Assembly (NCBI RefSeq): GCF_003202435.1 | Contig: NZ_QJHK01000001.1 | Coordinates: 124,001 to 188,000, forward strand | From: Flavobacterium cheongpyeongense | GTDB lineage: Bacteria; Bacteroidota; Bacteroidia; Flavobacteriales; Flavobacteriaceae | Length of the DNA stretch: 64,000 bases | Reading direction: 5' to 3' | In this document: one piece after another, positions 42,967 to 52,791 of the stretch | Layout of the letters: each line of letters begins with the position of its first letter | Position numbering within the stretch: the first letter of the stretch is position 1 | Translations under genes and position numbers: made by a program | The notes under the pieces: generated by a model | The model's input: only the letters and a program-made list of their open reading frames with translations | What the model was told of the DNA's origin: nothing | Database searches by the model: none

Positions 42967-45261
42967 ATGAAAAATAAAAAAATACTAATTATTGGGTTTT
43001 TTGCCCTGTTTACTGCTGGAAATATGAATGCACAGAAGAAACCGTATCTGGATAAAAATAAAACTATTGAACAACGAATTGATTTGCTTCTGCCACTAAT
43101 GACTTTAGAGGAAAAAGTAGGTCAGATGAACCAATATAACGGGTTTTGGGATGTGACAGGTCCTGCTCCAAAAGGTGGAAATGCCGAGTTGAAATACGAA
43201 CATTTACGAAAGGGATGGGTAGGAAGTATGCTCACCGTGCGCGGTGTGAAAGAAGTTCGTGCGGTACAGAAAATTGCGGTGGAAGAAACCCGACTTGGGA
43301 TTCCGCTGATTATTGGTTTTGATGTCATTCACGGTTACAAAACGCTGAGTCCGATTCCGTTGGCAGAAGCGGCAAGCTGGGATTTGGAGGCCATTAAAAA
43401 GTCAGCTGCGATTGCGGCAGATGAAGCTTCGGCATCTGGAATTAACTGGACTTTTGGGCCAAATGTGGATATTACAAATGATGCCCGCTGGGGACGTGTG
43501 ATGGAAGGTGCAGGAGAAGATCCGTATCTGGGTAGTAAAATTGCAGTTGCCAGAGTAAAAGGATTTCAGGGAGAAACAACTGCTGATCTGGCAAAAGTAA
43601 ACACCATTGCTGCCTGTGCAAAACACTTTGCGGCGTATGGTTATGTGGAATCCGGGCGTGATTATAATTTGGTTGATATTAGCAACTCTAAATTATTTAA
43701 TACCGTTTTGCCTCCTTTTGAAGCAGCAACAAAAGCAGGTGTGAGAACCTTCATGAATTCTTTTAATCTGGTTAACGGAATCCCTGCAACGGGAAATGTT
43801 TTTTTGCAACGGGATATTTTAAAAGGTAAATGGAAATTTGACGGTTTCGTGGTTTCAGACTGGGCTTCGGTTCGTGAAATGATTTCACATGGTTTTGCAA
43901 AAGATGGTGAAGAGGCTATACTAAAAGCGGTTACGGCAGGTTCTGATATGGATATGGAATCACATTTATATGTTGCTGAATTAGCGAAATTAGTAAAGGA
44001 AGGCAAAATAAAAGAAGCTTTAGTAGACGATGCCGTGAGAAGGATTTTACGTGTGAAATTTGAGTTAGGATTGTTTGATGATCCCTACAAATACTGTGAT
44101 GAAAAACGTGAAAAAGCAACTATCGGAAATAAAGCCAATAATGATGGTGTTCTGGATATGGCGAAAAAGGCTATCGTTTTATTAAAGAATGACAAAAACC
44201 TGCTTCCGCTAAAGAAATCCGGACAAAAGATTGCTTTGATAGGAGCATTAGCAAATGATAAAAACAGTCCGTTGGGAAGCTGGAGAATTGCCGCAGAAGA
44301 CAATACGGCGGTTTCGGTTTTAGAAGGGATGCAGCAATACAAAGACAATCAGCTGGTTTTTGAAAAAGGTGCCGATTTGATTATTGGCAAAGCAACTTTT
44401 TTGGACGAAGTCGTTTTTAATACTACAGACAAAAGCGGATTTGAAGCAGCAAAAACGGCAGCCAAAAACGCAGATGTAGTGGTAATGGTTTTAGGAGAGC
44501 ATGGTTTTCAGAGTGGGGAGGGACGCAGCAGAACGAATTTGGATCTTCCGGGATTGCAGCAGGAATTACTGGAAGAAATTTACAAAGTAAATCCAAATAT
44601 TGTTTTAGTTCTCAATAATGGACGTCCGCTGACGATTCCGTGGGCAGCAGAACATGTTCCGGCAATTGTAGAAGCCTGGCAGTTAGGAACTCAGACAGGA
44701 AACGCGGTAGCACAGGTTTTATACGGAGATTATAACCCGAGCGGGAAATTACCAATCTCTTTCCCTAGAAATGTAGGTCAGGTTCCAATTTATTACAACA
44801 ATTACAGTACAGGAAGACCTGTAAATGTCGATAAAAACGTGTTTTGGTCGCATTTTTCAGATGTAGAAAAAACGCCTCAGTTTTCTTTTGGCTTCGGATT
44901 GAGTTATACTTCTTTCGAATATAAAAATTTAAAACTAAATAAGACAACTTTTACTAAAGGCGAGCCCGTACAGGTGAGTGTTGCCGTTACCAACTCCGGA
45001 AATTACGACGGAAAAGAAGTGGTTCAATTGTATATTCATGATGATTTTGCCAGTATCGCCAGACCGGTTGAAGAGCTAAAAGGTTTTGAATTGGTGAATC
45101 TAAAAAAAGGAGAAACTAAAACAGTAACTTTTACTTTAACTGATGCTGAACTTGGTTTTTATGATAACAACGGCAATTATCTGGTAGAACCGGGAACTTT
45201 TAAACTAAAAGTAGGAGGAGGTTCTGATAAAGGTTTGGAAGGCAGTTTTGAGTTGAAGTAG
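42967..45261 (+). CDS. bglX: GH3 beta-glucosidase (BglX-like)
   Basis: This secreted glycoside hydrolase of family 3 has 764 residues from this start. The signal peptide (ILIIGFFALFTAGNMNAQ) precedes a TIM barrel with the nucleophile in VVSDWASVR (Asp298 by this numbering) and KHFAAYGYVESGRDY. A second alpha/beta domain carries the acid/base region (GEHGFQSGEGRSR), and an Fn3-like domain closes the protein. It would cleave cello- or glucomanno-oligosaccharides from the non-reducing end. The frame is open upstream to 42844, but that part is the dispersed element; ATG 42967 gives a classic signal peptide and ATG 42949 is the alternative. Confidence 0.9.
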   Translation: MKNKKILIIGFFALFTAGNMNAQKKPYLDKNKTIEQRIDLLLPLMTLEEKVGQMNQYNGFWDVTGPAPKGGNAELKYEHLRKGWVGSMLTVRGVKEVRAVQKIAVEETRLGIPLIIGFDVIHGYKTLSPIPLAEAASWDLEAIKKSAAIAADEASASGINWTFGPNVDITNDARWGRVMEGAGEDPYLGSKIAVARVKGFQGETTADLAKVNTIAACAKHFAAYGYVESGRDYNLVDISNSKLFNTVLPPFEAATKAGVRTFMNSFNLVNGIPATGNVFLQRDILKGKWKFDGFVVSDWASVREMISHGFAKDGEEAILKAVTAGSDMDMESHLYVAELAKLVKEGKIKEALVDDAVRRILRVKFELGLFDDPYKYCDEKREKATIGNKANNDGVLDMAKKAIVLLKNDKNLLPLKKSGQKIALIGALANDKNSPLGSWRIAAEDNTAVSVLEGMQQYKDNQLVFEKGADLIIGKATFLDEVVFNTTDKSGFEAAKTAAKNADVVVMVLGEHGFQSGEGRSRTNLDLPGLQQELLEEIYKVNPNIVLVLNNGRPLTIPWAAEHVPAIVEAWQLGTQTGNAVAQVLYGDYNPSGKLPISFPRNVGQVPIYYNNYSTGRPVNVDKNVFWSHFSDVEKTPQFSFGFGLSYTSFEYKNLKLNKTTFTKGEPVQVSVAVTNSGNYDGKEVVQLYIHDDFASIARPVEELKGFELVNLKKGETKTVTFTLTDAELGFYDNNGNYLVEPGTFKLKVGGGSDKGLEGSFELK

Positions 45262-45279
45262 AAATACTAAAAGATAATT

Positions 45280-45345
45280 TCACGCAGATTTAGCAGATTT
45301 GGCAGATTTTTTATCTCCTAAATCGGCTAAATCTGCGTGAGTTTT
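45280..45345 (+). repeat. Inverted-repeat element of the CACGCAGATTT type
   Basis: Perfect 15-base arms (TCACGCAGATTTAGC at 45280-45294 and its inverse at 45326-45340) enclose direct nine-base units (AGATTTAGC, AGATTTGGC). A T run follows, so it may end the GH3 transcript. I recall this type as common in flavobacterial intergenic regions. Confidence 0.7.
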
Positions 45346-45393
45346 TTTGTATTTTTAAAACCTATTTAAACTTTCAACTATTAAACTAATATA

Positions 45394-46350
45394 ATGAAAT
45401 ATAACAGATGTGGAAAAAGCGGGTTATTGTTACCTGAAATTTCTTTAGGATTATGGCATAATTTCGGATCGGTGGATAATTTTGAAAATGCAGAAAGTAT
45501 AGCTGTGGAAGCTTTTGATAAAGGAATCACCCATTTTGATCTGGCAAACAATTACGGACCAGTTCCCGGGTCTGCGGAGACTAATTTCGGAAAAATATTA
45601 TGGCATAACTTTCAGGGAAACCTGCGTGATGAGATCATCATTTCGACCAAAGCGGGTTACACGATGTGGGACGGCCCTTATGGAGATTGGGGTTCACGTA
45701 AATATTTGCTGTCGAGTTTAGATCAGAGTTTAAAAAGAATGAAAGTTGATTATGTAGATATTTTTTATTCACACCGTCCGGATCCTGAAACGCCAATTGA
45801 AGAAACTATGATGGCACTCGATTACGCTGTTAGAAGTGGAAAAGCACTATATGTTGGAATCAGTAATTACTCTGCAGAGCAGACCAGAGTTGCCGTTGAT
45901 GTCTTGAAACAATTAGGGACTCCGTGTTTAATCCATCAGGCTAAATATTCCATGCTGGTACGTTGGGTAGAAGAAGGATTACTGGATGTTTTGGAAGAGA
46001 AAGGAGTAGGATGTATTGCCTTTTCACCTTTGGCACAAGGTCTTTTAACGGATAAATACCTAAACGGAATTCCCGAAAATTCACGTGCCCACAATCCAAA
46101 CGGGCATTTAAAAGAAGATGAGGTTACAGTTGAAAGAATCCAGAAGTTGATTCAGCTAAATGAAATTGCTCAAAACCGTAATCAGTCTTTGGCGCAAATG
46201 GCTTTGGCCTGGTTGCAGAAAGATAAACGAATTACATCGGTTTTGATTGGTGCAAGTTCGGTAAGACAATTAAATAATAATATTGAGTGTCTGCAGTATC
46301 TGGAATTTACTCCAGATGAACTGAATGCGATTGAGAAGATCTTATCGTGA
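45394..46350 (+). CDS. Aldo/keto reductase (YghZ-like)
   Basis: This 318-residue NADPH-dependent oxidoreductase of the AKR14/Kv-beta group has the catalytic tetrad in HFDLANNYGP (Asp and Tyr), STKAGYTM (Lys) and FYSHRPDPETP (His). C-terminal cofactor contacts are in CIAFSPLAQGLLTDKYL and VLIGASSVRQLNNN. Homologues reduce glyceraldehyde-3-phosphate or other aldehydes. No signal peptide, so it is cytoplasmic. It sits at the end of the plus-strand esterase/GH3 cluster; whether it belongs to the pathway or is a bystander is unclear. Confidence 0.9.
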   Translation: MKYNRCGKSGLLLPEISLGLWHNFGSVDNFENAESIAVEAFDKGITHFDLANNYGPVPGSAETNFGKILWHNFQGNLRDEIIISTKAGYTMWDGPYGDWGSRKYLLSSLDQSLKRMKVDYVDIFYSHRPDPETPIEETMMALDYAVRSGKALYVGISNYSAEQTRVAVDVLKQLGTPCLIHQAKYSMLVRWVEEGLLDVLEEKGVGCIAFSPLAQGLLTDKYLNGIPENSRAHNPNGHLKEDEVTVERIQKLIQLNEIAQNRNQSLAQMALAWLQKDKRITSVLIGASSVRQLNNNIECLQYLEFTPDELNAIEKILS

Positions 46351-46413
46351 AATGTATTTTGTAAAATGTAAAATGTAGAGGTGCACAGTAGTGTGTCTTT
46401 TATTTGTGTAGAT

Positions 46414-46446
46414 AAAAAAAATGGGACAATTTGTCCCATTTTTTAT
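46414..46446. terminator. Bidirectional intrinsic terminator
   Basis: The stem around ATGGGACA/TGTCCCAT has flanking A and T runs and a tiny loop. Its left-hand T run overlaps the stop codon of the convergent GH97 gene. Confidence 0.88.
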
Positions 46447-48422
46447 TTTATAATCATCGCGATTCCACCACCGCTAGCCAATCTGTATTTTGATTTGGTA
46501 GTTGAATCAACGGTAATAACTTCTCTTTTATAATCATTAGCCGCTTTATCAGCATTCAATCCATCCGAGAAAATTTCAGCTTCATATTTTTTACCTTTTT
46601 CCAGAAAGGAGAAATCAATTGTAATATCTCTGGAATTCCAGTTTGTAATGGCACCTAAATACCAAATGTTAGCTTTTTTACGTGCAATAGAAACAAATTG
46701 ACCTACTTCACCATCCAAAGCTAGAGTTTCATCAAACGTAGTTGGAATTTTAGCAATAAAACTGGTGCTTTCCTGCTCCTTCATATAAGCTGTCGGACTA
46801 TCAGCCATCATTTGCAATGGTGCTTCAAAAATCGTGTAAAGTGCCAGTTGGTGACATCTCGTTCCCTGACTTACCGGATTGGAATGACTAGGTTTGAATT
46901 CGCTTTTCGTAGTGTTACGCATTGCACCAGGCGTATAATCCATAGGGCCTGCGATCATTCTGATAAACGGAATCGAGCAATCATATAACGGAACATCATC
47001 GTTTGGTGTCCATTTATTGTTTTCCAGTCCTTTTACACCTTCAAAATTTAAAATATTCGGGAAAGTACGCTGAATTCCGGTTGGTTTGTACATTCCGTGG
47101 AAATCCAAAAGCAATTTATGTTCAGTAGCTTTTTGGGCAATATCATAAACTGAATTTACCATTTTGGCATCATCGCGATCCAGAAAATCAACTTTAAAAC
47201 CTTTGATTCCCAGGTCAGCATAATTCTGAAAAATGCCTGCTGTGTTTTTGGTCAGAGCCATCCACGAACTCCATAAAATAATGCTTACATTGCGCTCTTT
47301 TCCGTAAGCGATCAAAGCTTCCAGATCGACATTCGGATTGTGTTTCATGATATCATCTTCCAGACTCCAGCCTTCATCCAGGACGACGTATTCGACTTTG
47401 TTTTTAGAAGCAAAATCAATGTAGTATTTATACGTCTGTGTGTTAATCCCAGCCTTAAAATCGATGTTGTAAATATTCCAGTCGTTCCACCAGTCCCAGG
47501 CAACTTTTCCGGGCTTTATCCAGCTAAGGTCTTTGATTTTGGTTGGGTCAGATAATTTTTGGACCATATCGTTGTTGGTCAATTCGGCATCATTTTCGGA
47601 GATAACAATCGCCCTCCACGGAAAAGTCCTTGTTCCTTTGGTTTTCACCAAATAATCAGCTCTCTCCGTAATCAGTCTGTTGATATTGTTGAATCCGCCG
47701 TTGGTTTCCTGCAACGGATATTTAGAAAAACGACTTTCAAAACCGGACTTCGATTTATTATTCGTAACAAATAATCCTGGGTAATCTTGCAGATTGGCTT
47801 CTAAGAAAACCGCTTTTTTATGATTTTTGAAATCTATTAAAAACGGTAAAAAAGCTAAGGTATCTTTAGCAAATTCACTTATTTTTTTGTTTTCGTATTG
47901 TGCTTCAAAAGAAGAAATATAGGGATCTTTTGGATTTCTTAAATCACGGACATAAGGCATTAAAGTTTTGTAATCCTGATCGAAATTCAAAGATACTTCT
48001 TCAGCTTTAACCGTAATGTTTTTTTTCTTTTTGGTTATAAACCGATACGCAACACCGTCATCAAAAGCACGGTATTCAATACTGAAATCATTTTTGAAAT
48101 TTAATACCAAAAGATTGTACTGGTTTTTGACCGTACTTTTTTTGTAAAACGGAGACTCAAAAGTCTGCTTTACTTTTTCTCTTTTTGAATTCAAAAGCAA
48201 ATCATTTTTTCCTAACACTTCATTTTGATCCAGTGTCATTGAAACTGAAGATGGTGCCAAAATCAAATCTTTTCCATGCAATACAGACCAGGTTATTTTT
48301 TCGCTAATTTCAATGTTTATTTTTATTTTATCGTTTGGCGATGCCAAAGTAAAGTCTTTTTTCTGCTGGGAAAAAGTCAGATTGATCAATAATAAGAAAA
48401 AAAGAAAAAGTATTTTTTTCAT
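46443..48422 (-). CDS. GH97 alpha-galactosidase or alpha-glucosidase
   Basis: This 659-residue secreted enzyme has the GH97 architecture: a signal peptide (LFFLLLINLTFS), an N-terminal beta-sandwich, a TIM-barrel starting WIKPGKVAWDWWNDWNIYN, calcium-binding and catalytic segments VVLDEGWSL, IKGFKVDFLDRDDAK and LLLDFHGMYKPTGI, and a C-terminal beta domain. GH97 contains inverting alpha-glucosidases (SusB) and retaining alpha-galactosidases. The Asp in GFKVDF favours the retaining type, which in a mannan PUL would remove galactose branches; this is inference. It may be the last gene of the mannan operon, 94 bases after the GH5 gene. Confidence 0.87.
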   Translation of the reverse strand: MKKILFLFFLLLINLTFSQQKKDFTLASPNDKIKINIEISEKITWSVLHGKDLILAPSSVSMTLDQNEVLGKNDLLLNSKREKVKQTFESPFYKKSTVKNQYNLLVLNFKNDFSIEYRAFDDGVAYRFITKKKKNITVKAEEVSLNFDQDYKTLMPYVRDLRNPKDPYISSFEAQYENKKISEFAKDTLAFLPFLIDFKNHKKAVFLEANLQDYPGLFVTNNKSKSGFESRFSKYPLQETNGGFNNINRLITERADYLVKTKGTRTFPWRAIVISENDAELTNNDMVQKLSDPTKIKDLSWIKPGKVAWDWWNDWNIYNIDFKAGINTQTYKYYIDFASKNKVEYVVLDEGWSLEDDIMKHNPNVDLEALIAYGKERNVSIILWSSWMALTKNTAGIFQNYADLGIKGFKVDFLDRDDAKMVNSVYDIAQKATEHKLLLDFHGMYKPTGIQRTFPNILNFEGVKGLENNKWTPNDDVPLYDCSIPFIRMIAGPMDYTPGAMRNTTKSEFKPSHSNPVSQGTRCHQLALYTIFEAPLQMMADSPTAYMKEQESTSFIAKIPTTFDETLALDGEVGQFVSIARKKANIWYLGAITNWNSRDITIDFSFLEKGKKYEAEIFSDGLNADKAANDYKREVITVDSTTKSKYRLASGGGIAMIIK

Positions 48423-48516
48423 AATGTGCTGTATGTTTTTAATACTATAAGTTGTAAGAACCTATAAAGATTTGCTTAAATGAACTTATATAGCTGATAT
48501 GGTTTAAGATAAAGAA

Positions 48517-49815
48517 TTAGTTTTTCTTAAAACGTTTATTGTATTTTTTTACAATTTCCAAAGTGGATTTGTCACCATTAAAAACCGAATTCAGTCCTTG
48601 TGGTTCTTGCGGTGGGTCGGTTGTCAACGGTTCACCCGGATTCCATTTTCCGGTTGCATTTACTGCTTTTCCTTCTCCGCCATAACCCCAGAAATTTGCT
48701 GCCTGCAACGGACCATTATTTTTACAGCTTTCTTCAACCCTTCCAAAAATATAATTATAAAATTGATCTCTATAATTTGAAGGCGCTCCTGCATTTAGAT
48801 TTTCATTTTCTCGTGGTAACCCAAATTCTTCAATGATAATAGGTCGTTTCAGTTTATTGGCGACTTTGACGTGCGCATCAATATATTTCCCTGCATTTTC
48901 AATAGTTGCAGAAATAGTAGCTTGAGCATTATCCGCTTTAAACCAGTTCCAGTTTTTAGGCCAGATGTGCATCGTCAGATAATCAATATTAGGGTTTTGA
49001 TGTGTTCTTTCGAAGATTTCTATTTGGTCGTTCGAACTGTTCAAACCTTCAGAGCCTGTAGAAATTAAGTGATTTTTATCTAAACTATCCATTAAGTTGA
49101 CAATATTATTCAGCCAAATGGTGAATTTTTTTTCGTTTTCTACCGTAAAAAGCCTAGGTTCGTTACCAACCTGCCAGGCCATAATCGTATTGTCTTCTGT
49201 ATATTTCTTTTTAGAATAGGTGTTTGTTCTGCTCATAATAAATTTTACATGATCTTCTAATGCTTTCATGCAAGGCTCACAACTATGAAACTGTTCGGTG
49301 TATGCCATAAACTGTGGCCAGGTATTCGGAGCAATATTCGGAACCGGAATAACGCCTTTGCCATTCCACTCCAAATATTGCGACATTCCGCCCGACCATT
49401 CCCAGTTATTGGTCAGGTATAAAACGGCATACATTTTTCGTTTGTTCATTTCATTTATTAGAAAATCCAGTGCATCCAGCAAATCCTCATCGTATTTTCC
49501 CTGCTCGTACTGCAAAGCCGGACGTACTGTAAAATCATATTTTCCGCCATCGGCACCCACTAAAATTCGTAAATTATCAATGCCGTTTTTTTGCATGAAA
49601 TCCAGTTCCCGAGTTAGTCTTTTTCTGTCGCCTATTTTTTTGGATGCCAGTAAACTTCCATACCAATAATTGGTTCCAATATAAGAGTAGGGTTTGTCAC
49701 CTTTATAAAATTGGGTTCCTTTTACAGTAATTCTTGGTTGCTGTTTTTGTGCCTGGCTATTTAAATTCATGAGGCAAAAAACAAACAGTATTAATTTTGA
49801 AATAGAATTTTTCAT
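48517..49815 (-). CDS. GH5 endo-beta-1,4-mannanase (GH5_7-like)
   Basis: This secreted endo-mannanase has 432 residues: a signal peptide (LILFVFCLMNLNSQAQ), then a (beta/alpha)8 barrel. SYIGTNYWYGSLL and NLRILVGADGG are typical of GH5 subfamily 7, the acid/base is Glu219 in WQVGNEPRLF, and the nucleophile is about Glu330 in PIIIEEFG. It cleaves internal beta-1,4-mannosidic bonds. It lies nine bases after the unassigned hydrolase and shares its operon. The subfamily assignment comes from motif pattern and the mannan context, not from alignment. Confidence 0.85.
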   Translation of the reverse strand: MKNSISKLILFVFCLMNLNSQAQKQQPRITVKGTQFYKGDKPYSYIGTNYWYGSLLASKKIGDRKRLTRELDFMQKNGIDNLRILVGADGGKYDFTVRPALQYEQGKYDEDLLDALDFLINEMNKRKMYAVLYLTNNWEWSGGMSQYLEWNGKGVIPVPNIAPNTWPQFMAYTEQFHSCEPCMKALEDHVKFIMSRTNTYSKKKYTEDNTIMAWQVGNEPRLFTVENEKKFTIWLNNIVNLMDSLDKNHLISTGSEGLNSSNDQIEIFERTHQNPNIDYLTMHIWPKNWNWFKADNAQATISATIENAGKYIDAHVKVANKLKRPIIIEEFGLPRENENLNAGAPSNYRDQFYNYIFGRVEESCKNNGPLQAANFWGYGGEGKAVNATGKWNPGEPLTTDPPQEPQGLNSVFNGDKSTLEIVKKYNKRFKKN

Positions 49816-49823
49816 GATTTTAT

Positions 49824-51548
49824 TTATTTTTTTTCAATAACAACAAAAACAGATGATCGGGCTGGTAATGTTATATTGGTTCCTTTTGTTGTTTCTGCTG
49901 AAAATGGTTTTAAGGATGCATAATTAATTGGTCCACCTGCAACTAAACTTGGACCTGTTCCGTTAATAATTACTTTTCTTGAAAACTCACCATTATCGGT
50001 ATCACCAACCAAAGTGTACCAAAACATTCTTTTTCCGGTAAGGAAATTGTTAAGTTTTACTTTTATGTTAATAGAAGTTGTCGCTTTATTTACAAAGGCC
50101 AGGCCTACTTTTCCGTCAGAGAATGAGGATGCATATACTTCATAATTTCCGTTGGCATCTTTGGTAGCTTCTATCAGGCGGTCTCCCATGTATTTTTGAA
50201 AATAATACATATGATAGAAGGCTGGTCTTGGTGTGCCTTTAGGTATATTTGGTTCATCTCCGTTACTGAATGTTCCGTGATCGTCTCCGTTTGACCATCC
50301 ATTTGCTAAATCCCAACGTGCTGAAAGACCAATTTTGTTTTTTAAAACTTCACCTAGAATCAAAACAGCATGCATTCCGTTTATATGTGAAACCTGTTGT
50401 TTACTTCCTGTAGAGAAGATATTCCATTCATCTAAAGCAAAAGGTTTTATTTCATTGTTTGTTATTGATAACTCATTTTTGCAAAAAGCCATCATTTCTG
50501 AAGTTACTTTTTTTGGAGTTTCTAAAATCTCAGCAGCAGGGGCATTTGTATTATAATCAGTATAATAATTATGAATTATATAGTAATCGGCTTTACCATC
50601 TATGTTTCTTAGCAATTTATCATTCCATGTTTTATGGCAGTCTGGCAAATAGCTGGCAGGAGTGTTTTCTACCATAACTGCTCCAATTTTAATATTTGAA
50701 TTTCCAACCGCAGCAGCAGCCAGACGCATGGCAGCAGCTATTATTTTAAAATGCTCAGCATATAACTTTCCATTTAAAAGTTCAGGCTGGCCGTCTTTAT
50801 TATTAGCTGTATTAATTCTGTAACTCGCTTCCCAATCGGCAAAAACTTCATTTCCAATTTCCCAGTATTGTGTTCTGCCATTATCATAAGTTACCCAGTC
50901 TGCAGCTAATTTTGCAGCATCTTGAACAGGATTTGCGCCAGTTCCATATCTGGCATAACCATAATTTACAGTAATAATTCCTTTACTGTTGGTCGATTGC
51001 AAAAGTTGATAATAATTATCTAAGGATATGGTCCAGTCAGCATCATTTTTACCAAACCAAAAGCCAGATTCTACTTCAGTACCATCGGCTTTTATTAATT
51101 TTGAAGGAGCAGTTGAAGGAGCATTTAGCGCATTCCAAAAATAAACATCACTAATGCTTCCTCCGGGAAATCTGATAATATTGGGCTTTAGATTTTTTAT
51201 GTCATTTACCAGAGTTGTATTGGTAATCATTTTTCCGGACCATAAATTGGCATTGTTTCCGTAAATGGAGCTGGGGATTTTAGTAATTACATTGGCATAA
51301 TCAACAGTAACAGTAGAAGTTGTTGCTTCGGGAACTGCAGCAACAGTATAATTGGTTGGAGATGTTAAGCTTTTAGATGCCCAATTATCCAGAAAAAAAC
51401 CAATTGTATTTGATACTGATGGATCTGTTTGTGGTTTTATTACAGGATCTTCTGGTGTTGGTGTTGGATCCGGAGAGTCATCTTGTTTGGAGCAAGATGA
51501 AAGTTGTAATAAAAGAATACTAACTGTTACAAGGATTATTTTTTTCAT
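49824..51548 (-). CDS. Unassigned clan GH-A glycoside hydrolase, lipoprotein
   Basis: This 574-residue predicted lipoprotein (signal ILLLQLSSCSKQDDS) has an acidic Pro-rich linker, so it is probably displayed at the outer surface. The fold looks like a clan A TIM barrel. IIRFPGGSISDVYFW is GH51/GH39-like, the acid/base candidate is in QYWEIGNEVFADWEAS, and the nucleophile candidate is in PFALDEWNIFS. A C-terminal beta domain follows. I cannot assign it to a defined family; alpha-L-arabinofuranosidase (GH51-like) or a new mannan-active family are both possible. It is tightly packed between the GH26 and GH5 mannanases of the operon. Confidence 0.7.
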   Translation of the reverse strand: MKKIILVTVSILLLQLSSCSKQDDSPDPTPTPEDPVIKPQTDPSVSNTIGFFLDNWASKSLTSPTNYTVAAVPEATTSTVTVDYANVITKIPSSIYGNNANLWSGKMITNTTLVNDIKNLKPNIIRFPGGSISDVYFWNALNAPSTAPSKLIKADGTEVESGFWFGKNDADWTISLDNYYQLLQSTNSKGIITVNYGYARYGTGANPVQDAAKLAADWVTYDNGRTQYWEIGNEVFADWEASYRINTANNKDGQPELLNGKLYAEHFKIIAAAMRLAAAAVGNSNIKIGAVMVENTPASYLPDCHKTWNDKLLRNIDGKADYYIIHNYYTDYNTNAPAAEILETPKKVTSEMMAFCKNELSITNNEIKPFALDEWNIFSTGSKQQVSHINGMHAVLILGEVLKNKIGLSARWDLANGWSNGDDHGTFSNGDEPNIPKGTPRPAFYHMYYFQKYMGDRLIEATKDANGNYEVYASSFSDGKVGLAFVNKATTSINIKVKLNNFLTGKRMFWYTLVGDTDNGEFSRKVIINGTGPSLVAGGPINYASLKPFSAETTKGTNITLPARSSVFVVIEKK

Positions 51549-51557
51549 CTTAACTAT

Positions 51558-52790
51558 TTATTTAGGTAACTCATACATTTTTGGCAAAGAGTTTACCAAA
51601 GCCGATTTTGTTTTTATTGCAAACGTTTTAAAATCAGCATCATTCGAAGCCGAACCATTCGGAACATAATAACCGGCGCTGTCGTTGTTCCAAAACATTA
51701 CATAACTGATTTCAATACTATTTGATGTCAAAGCACTGTATAAATAAGTCGAAAACCAATTTGCAACAGGAGGGGTTGAACTTGTTACACGATAACCGGT
51801 TTCGGTCAGAGCAGCAATTTTTACTTTTGATTTAGCATAATCTGAAATGATTTTCAGCTTGGTATTTGCTTTATCTGCACCTGTTTGTCCCTGATTGTTA
51901 AAATCCCCGTAATTATCCATTCCTAAAACATCAACGTACTTGTCTCCGGGATACCGGCTTAAGTAATTCGTTTCTGTAGAATAAGAGTTATCCGGTGAAA
52001 AAGCATACAAAACATTGTGAACCCCTTTTGTATCTCTTAAATATTCAACCGTAAATTTATAAGCGGCTTTGTATTCTTCTGCAGTACAGAAATTTGCCCC
52101 CCACCAGAACCAGCTTCCGTCAAATTCGTGAAATGGCCTGAATATTATAGGGATTAATTCACCATTTACACCTTTTAAATTAGAAACTACACTGGCTACT
52201 TTATCTAGTTTTTTCTTGTACCACTCATTATTGCTCCCGCCAGGTAAAATACTTTTAAAAGCAGTATTTTTTTGCTCAGTAGTCATGTCAGCTGCATAAA
52301 ATGAATCTTCATTATTAGGTTCTCTCAAATGCCATGAAAAAGTATTGATTATGCCTTTGGCGTAAGCTGATTTTACATCTGAAGTAATTTTTTGCTCTTG
52401 CTGATAAAACCAATTGTCAGACTGATTATTATTGTTTTTGTCGGTTATAAACATAAAATCCGAACCTAATATGGCAGGATCATAACCAGTATTTTTCTTG
52501 ATATCAGAATCGCCACTGGCATCCTGATAAAAGCTGTTAAAAGCATCTTGTTGCCCAATTGCAGTTTTGGTTTTAGCCAGTTTTTTTAAATTATAAAATA
52601 AAGCTACAGTTTCTTTTGTAGCATTTGGATCAACCATATAAGTGGTTGCATTTGAAGTTGTTAACGGGGCAGTTTCGGCCACTGGTGGATCAATTATAAC
52701 TTCATTTTCTGGGTCTTTATCTGATGAACAGTTTACAAATGTTAACAGGATAAGGCTTATAAATGTGGTTTTTAATAAAATATTTTTCAT
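51558..52790 (-). CDS. GH26 beta-mannanase lipoprotein (first copy)
   Basis: This 410-residue predicted surface lipoprotein has signal LLTFVNCSSDKD with the lipid cysteine near residue 21. The GH26 barrel shows IIFRPFHEFDGSWFWWG with the acid/base Glu and LTETGYR with the nucleophile Glu, plus MDNYGDFNN and SYVMFWNN in later strands. It would cut mannan into oligosaccharides at the cell surface. The frame is open upstream to 52847, but the ATG at 52790 starts the normal lipoprotein signal. It lies one base after the binding-protein gene. A second GH26 gene heads the operon. Confidence 0.9.
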   Translation of the reverse strand: MKNILLKTTFISLILLTFVNCSSDKDPENEVIIDPPVAETAPLTTSNATTYMVDPNATKETVALFYNLKKLAKTKTAIGQQDAFNSFYQDASGDSDIKKNTGYDPAILGSDFMFITDKNNNNQSDNWFYQQEQKITSDVKSAYAKGIINTFSWHLREPNNEDSFYAADMTTEQKNTAFKSILPGGSNNEWYKKKLDKVASVVSNLKGVNGELIPIIFRPFHEFDGSWFWWGANFCTAEEYKAAYKFTVEYLRDTKGVHNVLYAFSPDNSYSTETNYLSRYPGDKYVDVLGMDNYGDFNNQGQTGADKANTKLKIISDYAKSKVKIAALTETGYRVTSSTPPVANWFSTYLYSALTSNSIEISYVMFWNNDSAGYYVPNGSASNDADFKTFAIKTKSALVNSLPKMYELPK

Positions 52791-52791
52791 T

